DNA from: RGIG4608 sp964534905
Lineage (GTDB): Bacteria; Bacillota; Clostridia; Oscillospirales; CAG-272
Direction of reading: 5' to 3'
Length of the DNA: 22,118 nt
Assembly: GCA_964534905.1 (NCBI GenBank)
Contig: CAZHPZ010000020.1
Span: 1-22,118 of the forward strand
Below, one piece after another: positions 16,604 to 22,118 of the stretch. Position 1 is the first letter of the stretch; each line of letters begins with the position of its first letter. The notes beneath the pieces were generated by a model that did no database searches, had not been told where the DNA came from, and was given only the letters and a program-made list of their open reading frames with translations. A program made the position numbers and the translations under genes.

Positions 16604-17316
16604 GGATCTCGCTTTGCGTTCCTATGTATAACGAGTCTGCGATAATTGCCGATACCGCTCTTGCTTTGCATAAATATATGTCGGAGCATTACGGAGATGA
16701 TTTCGAAATAATCTTCGGCGACGACGGCAGCCTTGACGGCTCGGCGGATGCGGTGATGAATTTGAAACTTCCGCACGTAAAAATTGCGGGATATGAAAAA
16801 AATCGAGGCAAGGGATGTGCGGTCAGAACTGCCGTTCTTGCATCATCGGGAGATACGGTTGTATTTACCGATGCGGATCTTGCTTACGGAATAGATGTTA
16901 TAGGCGATGCGGTCGAGTATATCGAGGGAGGTCGTTTCGATGTGCTCGTGGCGTCACGTGCTAAGCATAAAAGGGGATATGATGGATATACGCTCATTCG
17001 CAAAATAGCATCTAAGACATATATAAAGGTCTTAAATCTGTTCGGAGGTATAAAAATATCGGACGCGCAGTGTGGATTTAAGGCATTTGACGGTGATAAG
17101 GCAAGAAAAATTTTTGCTTTGTGCCGTACCGATAATTTCGCATTTGACCTTGAGGTCATACTCATTGCTCAAAAAATGAATCTGAAAATATACGAGATGC
17201 CCGCAATGATAATCAATCACAGGGAATCAAAGGTCAATGTGCTTAAGGATGCATTTAGAATGCTTCGTGAAATATCCGTTATAAAAAAACGAATAAAGAA
17301 TATCGAGAGCTTGTAA
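16600..17316 (+). CDS. Family 2 glycosyltransferase, polyprenyl-phosphate sugar transferase type
   Basis: The 238-residue protein has a GT-A fold: VPMYNES at the start (7-13), the DDGS nucleotide-binding motif (41-44), NRGKGCAVRTA (68-78) and the metal-binding DAD (91-93) in VFTDADLA. The middle segment SDAQCGFKAF is typical of dolichyl or undecaprenyl phosphate glucosyl/mannosyltransferases (Alg5/DPM1-like). These load a sugar from a nucleotide donor onto a lipid carrier at the inner membrane face. There is no membrane helix, so the enzyme would be soluble or peripheral. The donor and acceptor cannot be told. It overlaps rlmA by four bases and no terminator is visible after it. Confidence 0.88.
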   Translation: MRISLCVPMYNESAIIADTALALHKYMSEHYGDDFEIIFGDDGSLDGSADAVMNLKLPHVKIAGYEKNRGKGCAVRTAVLASSGDTVVFTDADLAYGIDVIGDAVEYIEGGRFDVLVASRAKHKRGYDGYTLIRKIASKTYIKVLNLFGGIKISDAQCGFKAFDGDKARKIFALCRTDNFAFDLEVILIAQKMNLKIYEMPAMIINHRESKVNVLKDAFRMLREISVIKKRIKNIESL

Positions 17317-17359
17317 TGACATTTTTATGAATTTTATTTTACATTCTCCGAAAAAGTAC

Positions 17360-17388
17360 TTGAAATTTGTATAATATAGTGGTAAAAT
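17360..17388 (+). promoter_or_regulatory. Promoter for the CvpA-like membrane protein unit
   Basis: TTGAAA (17360-17365) and TAAAAT (17383-17388) are separated by 17 bases. A second TATAAT-like box (17370-17375) lies inside the spacer. The leader to ATG 17430 would be about 35 bases, with a GGAGG site at 17420-17424. This suggests the unit can be transcribed separately from the glycosyltransferase. Confidence 0.65.
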
Positions 17389-17429
17389 ATATTGAATAAT
17401 AATATTTATTATAAAATACGGAGGTTTGT

Positions 17430-19781
17430 ATGAATTTTCAATGGATATTGTTAGCGCTCTTTCTGGTGTTTTTGATTTCGGAAACAGTAAAGGCGCTATA
17501 TAAACCGATGCTTAAAAATATATTGAGATTGGTGTGCATTCCCGTGGCTTTCGTCATCACTTATGTGATCCAGGCTTGCGGATTGTTTCAGTTTGTCGCA
17601 ACCAAGATTATCGGACTTTTGAATCTTGCCTCAAAGCTCGGAGCGTATGCTGATATGGTGGATTATCTGATTGCATTTGCAAGCACGCTGCTCTCACCTA
17701 TACTCTTCGTATGTGTATTCTTCGTTATTTTCTATATTCTTAAGGTCGTTCACGTTAATCTCGTTGCAAGCAGTATTAATGCGAGAATTAATAAGCAGCG
17801 CAGAAGTGACTTGAAGAAAGCCATTAAGCAGGAAAAGGAAATGGTCAAGAAGGCAATAATCGAAAACGATAAGCTGCTTGAGGAAGGGATTAAAAGCGGA
17901 GAAGAGGGCGAAAACGTCTTTTCTATCTCTTACAGAGGTCTTGACGACGACGAAATAGAGGCACTTGTCGAAAAGAGAGTTAAATCCGACAAGGAGATCA
18001 AGACAAAAACGGGATTCTTTGCGGAAACCTCCGAGCATAAGATTGTATCCGTGATCGTCGGTGCGGTCAGCGGTATACTTATTTTCGGTGTGACTCTTAT
18101 GCCATTGTTTTATACTATGGATATTCTTTCATCTGCTGCCGAGAGCATCAGAAATTCCGATGCCGATGACAGCTCCGTATATCAGATAGTAGATGTTTTA
18201 GACGATAATATAGTAAAGCCTTATGAGGAAAGCTTCGTAATTCAATTCTACGACAGCACAGCCTTGATAGATCTTATAAAGAGCTCTGTCAGAACCTCCG
18301 CTAAAATCAAGCTTGACGACGGAAGCAAGGTTTATGCGGACGATGTTATAAGAACATTGCTTACACACGGCGTAAGTGCCGCGGCTCAGTTGACGTCTCA
18401 AAAGACGGAATATAAGTCTCTCGGAGATGACATTAAGGCAATAACGGCTAATCCCCTTGTTGCTTCTATCCTTTCAAATGCAATATCCGAACGCCTTTTG
18501 GAAGTTGAGGTTCCCGCGGTCGAGGAGGGTAATATGGTCAGCGAGATCAAGGCTGATTTCGTTGAGCACTATAAGAATGCAAGCCCAGAAACAATTGCCG
18601 AGGATATAGCCTTTATTTCCGATGCGGTTGTCCTGCTTGCCAAGAACGGTATGCTTTCGGATATACTGAACGGCGAGAGCGTGGATTTTGATTCGCTTCT
18701 CCAGAATGAGGAAAAATTTGCTGAGGTTGTGGACGCAATGTCGGGTATTTCGGCATTTGAGCCGATAATGAGTAAACTCATTAAGTCCGGTATTGAAAAT
18801 ATCGGTGAAACTCTTGAAATTGCATATAACGATGCCGAAGCATATGACGCATTCGTTGAAAGCCTTCTTGAGGTTTTGAACAAATATCGCCTGCCCGGTG
18901 TTAATATGTCACGTGTTAACTCTTTTGTTAAGGGATGTGCGGAAAGCGAAAGCCATATCGTGTCCGATTATGCGGCATATTATTCAAGCGACGCAGATGC
19001 GTTTGTTGAATATCTTAAGCGTTGGTCTGATATCCAGAGCGTGTTTATGAACGCTTCTGAGGACAAATCTCTTGCTTATTTCACAATAGAAATAGACGGT
19101 CAGCTCTACATTCTTGATATGAGCAATGTATCCGGAGTTGAGGATATTAAGGATATGAAAAAGGCTACCCTGACTGCGATTGCCGACGAGTCTGCATACG
19201 GTAATAAAATATCTCCTCTTTCAAATCTCATAAATTATCTTATTTGCAACTCTTGGTCGACAACTGATATAAATTCCGACGGATTGAACACAATTCTTAC
19301 AAATTATATTTCCGTCACGTCGGACAGCCATAAGGTATGTAAGGATCTTGCCGCATCGCTTCTTAATAAGAGCTCTTTCGTATCCAAGGGTGTTACGGTA
19401 GAAAAGATGCTTGATATCCTTGACTTTGAGGATTGGACGAGAGAGGAGAGAAAGAACGACGCCGGACTTTGCGTAAGCATTATCACATCGTTCCTTGATA
19501 TATCGGAAAATATAGACTCGTCTGAGGACAGTGATCTTGATACAATGCTTGATCAGTTTGTTATTCTCGGCAGAGCAATGGATCTTATGACAAAAACAAG
19601 CTGTATGAATGAGCTTCCGCCTCTTATCCTTGAGGGACTTGTGAAGAACGGATCCATCGGAGAGATAATGACTCCGGCGATAGTTAATCAGATAGTCGAA
19701 AAGGTTCAGAGCAACGAAAATCTTTCGTATGAGGGATATATGCAGAGCCTTGCCGATACCTTCAAAATTGCTATTTCGTAA
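17430..19781 (+). CDS. Large membrane protein with CvpA-like four-helix part and helical outer domain (function unknown)
   Basis: The function is not recognised. Four hydrophobic helices are visible in 783 residues: about 4-20, 30-50, 79-105 and 205-229. The loop from about 115 to 204 is long, charged and lysine-rich (ARINKQRRSDLKKAIKQEKE, then an acidic stretch). The positive-inside rule puts this loop in the cytoplasm and the region after residue 230 outside. The last helix, SVIVGAVSGILIFGVTLMPL, with its G-A-x-x-G, resembles the final helix of CvpA proteins. The arrangement of four helices also fits a CvpA-like domain with an insertion; this is inference. The outer part (230-783) is acidic, mostly helical, with a repeated pattern. 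GGAGG precedes ATG 17430. The next gene starts 18 bases after its stop. Confidence 0.8.
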   Translation: MNFQWILLALFLVFLISETVKALYKPMLKNILRLVCIPVAFVITYVIQACGLFQFVATKIIGLLNLASKLGAYADMVDYLIAFASTLLSPILFVCVFFVIFYILKVVHVNLVASSINARINKQRRSDLKKAIKQEKEMVKKAIIENDKLLEEGIKSGEEGENVFSISYRGLDDDEIEALVEKRVKSDKEIKTKTGFFAETSEHKIVSVIVGAVSGILIFGVTLMPLFYTMDILSSAAESIRNSDADDSSVYQIVDVLDDNIVKPYEESFVIQFYDSTALIDLIKSSVRTSAKIKLDDGSKVYADDVIRTLLTHGVSAAAQLTSQKTEYKSLGDDIKAITANPLVASILSNAISERLLEVEVPAVEEGNMVSEIKADFVEHYKNASPETIAEDIAFISDAVVLLAKNGMLSDILNGESVDFDSLLQNEEKFAEVVDAMSGISAFEPIMSKLIKSGIENIGETLEIAYNDAEAYDAFVESLLEVLNKYRLPGVNMSRVNSFVKGCAESESHIVSDYAAYYSSDADAFVEYLKRWSDIQSVFMNASEDKSLAYFTIEIDGQLYILDMSNVSGVEDIKDMKKATLTAIADESAYGNKISPLSNLINYLICNSWSTTDINSDGLNTILTNYISVTSDSHKVCKDLAASLLNKSSFVSKGVTVEKMLDILDFEDWTREERKNDAGLCVSIITSFLDISENIDSSEDSDLDTMLDQFVILGRAMDLMTKTSCMNELPPLILEGLVKNGSIGEIMTPAIVNQIVEKVQSNENLSYEGYMQSLADTFKIAIS

Positions 19782-19785
19782 GCTT

Positions 19786-19791
19786 GGGAGG
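19786..19791 (+). promoter_or_regulatory. Ribosome binding site that decides the start of the Cys/His-knuckle protein
   Basis: GGGAGG lies 8 bases before ATG 19800. It rules against an in-frame GTG at 19791, which would overlap the site. Confidence 0.65.
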
Positions 19792-19799
19792 TGGATGAA

Positions 19800-20642
19800 A
19801 TGTTAAAGATATTAATTCAAATTCTGACTCTGGTCAGCACGGCGGCTATATTGTTTTTTGGTGCCTTGGGCTCATATAAATCAAGTGATATCAACAGCTT
19901 TGTAGATGATCTTCAGCAGGCATTGCACGCAAGCCCGAGTAATCCCGACGATAGCACGGGAAACGGCGGAGATACGTCCGATAAGGTGAACTGTACAAAT
20001 CATAAGGACGAGAACGGCGACTATATATGCGATATATGCGGTGCTTCCATTGAGCACGATGATGACAAGAAGCAAACTCCCGAGGATAGTTTTGCAAGTC
20101 TTTTTGAAAACTATGACCCCGAGTATGCCGAAATCAATAAGCAGGTTCTTTCAAATGCTATAAACAGTACGTTGGTTGATTCCGGAGATAATACGGGATT
20201 GCTTTCGGACATCGTTGATGCTTATCTGGATGAGCTTTACTCTCATCTTGATAACCTGCATTCCTCAAATTCCGATGCAAGTGCGGAGGAGCTTGAACAG
20301 GCAAAGCAGGAATTTGCCAAGAACGAATCAAAGGCACTTGACGGATTTACAGACATTGTAACGAATATTGCCGTAGACGACAGTGAAATCAACGAGGAAA
20401 AAATTATATCCTCTGTTGAATCCGTTATTGAATCCGATGTGTGCCTCTCTACAATCGGAAGTATTACAAAATCTAATTCCGATATAACCGATAAGGTGCA
20501 GTCCGCAACAGCAGGTTTGGACGCAGAAACAAAAAGCAGTATCGAAAATATTCTCGAAAATGCCAAAAGCAATACCGAGGATGCGAGTAAGATCGAATCT
20601 ATTGAGGCACTTGCAAATATGCTCGGAATTACTCTTAAATAA
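19800..20642 (+). CDS. Membrane-anchored extracellular protein with a Cys/His knuckle (function unknown)
   Basis: The function is not recognised. The 280-residue protein begins with one uncleaved-looking hydrophobic helix (about 3-24), so it is probably held in the membrane with its C-terminus outside. A low-complexity linker (45-63) precedes a short motif with C65, H68, C77 and C80. The spacing is C-x2-H-x8-C-x2-C-G, with D-x-N-x-D (D70, N72, D74) between the Cys pairs. Similar H-x-D-x-N-x-D-x-x-C-D-x-C-G pieces are common in Clostridia surface proteins. The rest (about 95-280) is acidic and helical. ATG 19800 follows GGGAGG. It lies 18 bases after the CvpA-like gene with no terminator between, so the two are co-transcribed and probably act together. 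Confidence 0.72.
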   Translation: MLKILIQILTLVSTAAILFFGALGSYKSSDINSFVDDLQQALHASPSNPDDSTGNGGDTSDKVNCTNHKDENGDYICDICGASIEHDDDKKQTPEDSFASLFENYDPEYAEINKQVLSNAINSTLVDSGDNTGLLSDIVDAYLDELYSHLDNLHSSNSDASAEELEQAKQEFAKNESKALDGFTDIVTNIAVDDSEINEEKIISSVESVIESDVCLSTIGSITKSNSDITDKVQSATAGLDAETKSSIENILENAKSNTEDASKIESIEALANMLGITLK

Positions 20643-20660
20643 AGAACAGTTAATAAAAAT

Positions 20661-20697
20661 AAATCCGTCCGAGGCCTTTATGGCTCGGACGGATTTT
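20661..20697. terminator. Bidirectional terminator between the 280-residue gene and the LRR gene
   Basis: A 13-base-pair stem (20661-20673 with 20684-20696) has an extra short inner helix in the loop and is bordered by A-rich and T-rich sides. It ends transcription of both convergent genes. Confidence 0.9.
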
Positions 20698-20723
20698 CGT
20701 TTGTGATGTGTTTGCATGCGGTA

Positions 20724-21806
20724 TTATTGCAAGCAATCGACTGCAGTATTGGGTATTCCTAAATTCCAATCCTTGCCTTTATCGATTTCGTTCCATTGCT
20801 CACGTGTTCCGTTAAAGCTGATGTACAGAAGAGAATTGCAGTATTCAAATGCCCAAGTGCCTATATTTTCAAGCTCATTACCGAGTGTAATTCGGCTTAA
20901 GTATTCGCAATATCCGAATGCTGCTTTTCCGATAGACTTGACATTTTCCAGATTGACACTCTTAAGATTTGAACAACCGTAAAATGCCTTGTCTCCTATA
21001 AGGCTAACTGTACTCGGCAATACGACCGATGTGATTTCGGTCATATCCTTAAAGGCTTCTTTGCCGATAGCGGTTATTGCTTCACCATTATAAGTCGCAG
21101 GTATAACAATCTGCCCGCCGACAAAGCCGGTGATTTCGATAACATACCCGTTTTCCACTTTTAATGTTACATCTGCTTTCAGAGGCTCCGTTTTGAGAAT
21201 TTTCAGGCAGCGTGGACAATAATAATATATCGTTTCGTTTTCCGTATAGTGATCGGCTTTCGCATGGCCGAGGGCCGTTATTTCCAAGGTCTCTCTTTTT
21301 CCGCAGGAACAGAAACGCTCTAACAACCCGGGCTTTTCGCAAGTTGCTTCCGTTAGTGTATGCCAGCTGTCGAAGCTGTGCGGAAGAATAGCTACTGTTC
21401 GTTCTTCTGTTTTGCCGCATTCACAGGTGCGAGATTCCAGTCCGTAGGAAGTACAGGTTGCAACACGTTCGGTCGTCCATTCGCTCCAAATGTGCGAATG
21501 CTCATCTACACTCTCTTTCCTGATGGCTTCGTGGCAAACAGAGCAGTATAATGTGCGTATCATATGCTCGGTATCCGTTATCCATTCACCGGGTGTATGC
21601 TCGGTTTTGCTTATGACGGATGTTCGAGATTCTCCGCAACTGCAATATTGCACTTTGATTCCCGTTTCCGAGCAGGTAGCTTCCTTTTCGATTATCCACT
21701 CACCGAATAGATGCGTATGTTGCCAAAAAGCAAAATATAAAATTGTCAGTATTAGGGCGGAGCAGAGAATAACTATAATTAAGTTTCTTAATATATTTCT
21801 TTTCAT
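20724..21806 (-). CDS. Membrane-anchored surface protein with cysteine repeats and BspA-like LRR_5 repeats
   Basis: The 360-residue protein has an N-terminal helix (about 8-27) without a lipobox and is probably anchored facing outward. Three repeats follow with identical spacing C-x9-C-x-C-G: C45/C55/C57, C118/C128/C130 and C156/C166/C168. Each is preceded by a tryptophan- or histidine-containing stretch. Two CxxC pairs lie at 88/91 and 197/200. From about 220 a BspA-type LRR_5 region begins (IPATYNGEAITAIGKEAF, VVLPSTVSLIGDKAFYGCSN, then two further units), ending with a C-terminal NGTREQWNEI strand. Such proteins occur in many gut Firmicutes, often with adhesive or envelope roles; the actual role is unknown. 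A weak GGGA is 9 bases before the ATG. It is convergent with the 280-residue gene. Confidence 0.85.
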   Translation of the reverse strand: MKRNILRNLIIVILCSALILTILYFAFWQHTHLFGEWIIEKEATCSETGIKVQYCSCGESRTSVISKTEHTPGEWITDTEHMIRTLYCSVCHEAIRKESVDEHSHIWSEWTTERVATCTSYGLESRTCECGKTEERTVAILPHSFDSWHTLTEATCEKPGLLERFCSCGKRETLEITALGHAKADHYTENETIYYYCPRCLKILKTEPLKADVTLKVENGYVIEITGFVGGQIVIPATYNGEAITAIGKEAFKDMTEITSVVLPSTVSLIGDKAFYGCSNLKSVNLENVKSIGKAAFGYCEYLSRITLGNELENIGTWAFEYCNSLLYISFNGTREQWNEIDKGKDWNLGIPNTAVDCLQ

Positions 21807-21836
21807 AATAATGTCCCGTATACCGTTTTTTATTTC

Positions 21837-21865
21837 ATTGTAGCATATAACTGCAAATTTTGCAA
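21837..21865 (-). promoter_or_regulatory. Promoter for the LRR surface protein
   Basis: On the minus strand TTGCAA (complement of 21860-21865) and TACAAT (complement of 21837-21842) are 17 bases apart. It lies directly behind the atpC terminator, so the LRR gene is likely its own transcription unit. Confidence 0.72.
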
Positions 21866-21867
21866 TA

Positions 21868-21893
21868 AAAAAGGCAGAAAAATCTGCCTTTTT
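21868..21893. terminator. Terminator after atpC
   Basis: An 11-base-pair stem (21868-21878 with 21883-21893, loop AAAA) has A on one side and T on the other. For the minus-strand atpC it forms GGCAGA/TCTGCC followed by T's. Confidence 0.88.
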
Positions 21894-21897
21894 ATAT

Positions 21898-22118
21898 TTA
21901 TTTAAGATCTGCTACGTTAATTCTTGATATAGCACGCTGAAGCTTCAATTTGGCTATTTCAACGCTTTTGGCGTCGTTTGAGGACATTATTATATCTTTA
22001 GCCCTTTGCTCTGCAAGCCTTGCGCGGTCGAGGTCAATATCCTCGGCAAATTCAAATGTTATCGCAACGAGCTTAACCTCGCCCGCGGATACTGTTACAA
22101 ATCCGCCTGACACGGACG
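21898..22118 (-). CDS. atpC: F-type ATP synthase epsilon subunit, C-terminal part (partial)
   Basis: This is the 3' end of atpC, cut by the window edge. The visible residues show the end of the N-terminal beta barrel, S-V-S-G-G-F-V-T-V, followed by the linker EFAEDIDLDRARLAEQRAKD and the C-terminal helical hairpin ending in LKLQRAISRINVADLK. These are typical of the epsilon subunit, which connects the rotor and regulates F1 hydrolysis. Stop TAA is at 21898-21900. It is normally the last gene of the atp operon, which fits the terminator immediately downstream. Confidence 0.94.
   Translation of the reverse strand, partial: SVSGGFVTVSAGEVKLVAITFEFAEDIDLDRARLAEQRAKDIIMSSNDAKSVEIAKLKLQRAISRINVADLK

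Noticed and set aside
20724..21806. LRR protein as a lipoprotein
   Set aside because: The cysteine at residue 15 is inside the hydrophobic helix with V-I-L before it, which does not fit a lipobox.
1..22118. tRNA, rRNA, CRISPR, insertion sequence or prophage
   Set aside because: No cloverleaf-like sequence, repeat-spacer array, transposase, integrase or terminal inverted repeats were found by reading both strands.

Overview
The window looks like a chromosome segment from a low-to-mid GC Clostridia-type Firmicute, probably an uncultured gut or anaerobic lineage. The evidence is the gene set and its order. A division and translation cluster of the Firmicute type (yggS-sepF-ylmH-ileS-lspA-rluD) carries an isoleucine T-box, a Gram-positive regulator. 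AddAB replaces RecBCD. QueG is an oxygen-sensitive Fe-S enzyme. Surface proteins combine LRR_5 (BspA-like) repeats with Clostridia-style cysteine repeats. I see no mobile element, prophage, CRISPR array, tRNA or rRNA.

Left part (1-7844, + strand). The window opens with the last 26 codons of a probable sigma-70 family factor. A sigma-A-like promoter at 156-184 then starts miaA (tRNA modification), yggS (PLP homeostasis), sepF (Z-ring anchor) and ylmH (S4 RNA-binding protein). A second strong promoter and an Ile T-box leader (about 3202-3435) control ileS, lspA and rluD. Compared with the Bacillus order ylmE-sepF-ylmG-ylmH-divIVA-ileS, ylmG and divIVA are missing. A perfect two-way terminator at 7809-7844 closes the unit.

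Middle part (7843-15580, - strand). queG, addB and addA form a tight operon read from a promoter at 15609-15637. It encodes an epoxyqueuosine reductase and the two-subunit double-strand-break helicase-nuclease, AddB having an Fe-S nuclease domain. The divergent spacer (15581-15772) holds two small palindromes that could be operators.

Right part (15773-22118). On the + strand, an RlmA-like 23S rRNA methyltransferase overlaps a family 2 glycosyltransferase. A new promoter then reads a two-gene envelope unit: a 783-residue protein with a CvpA-like four-helix membrane part and a large helical outer domain, followed by a 280-residue membrane-anchored protein with a Cys/His knuckle. Facing it across a shared terminator is a membrane-anchored protein with three C-x9-C-x-C-G repeats and LRR_5 repeats. 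The window ends in the 3' part of atpC. The 17430-20642 pair, with its convergent neighbour, is the most plausible undescribed system here. Its function is unknown.
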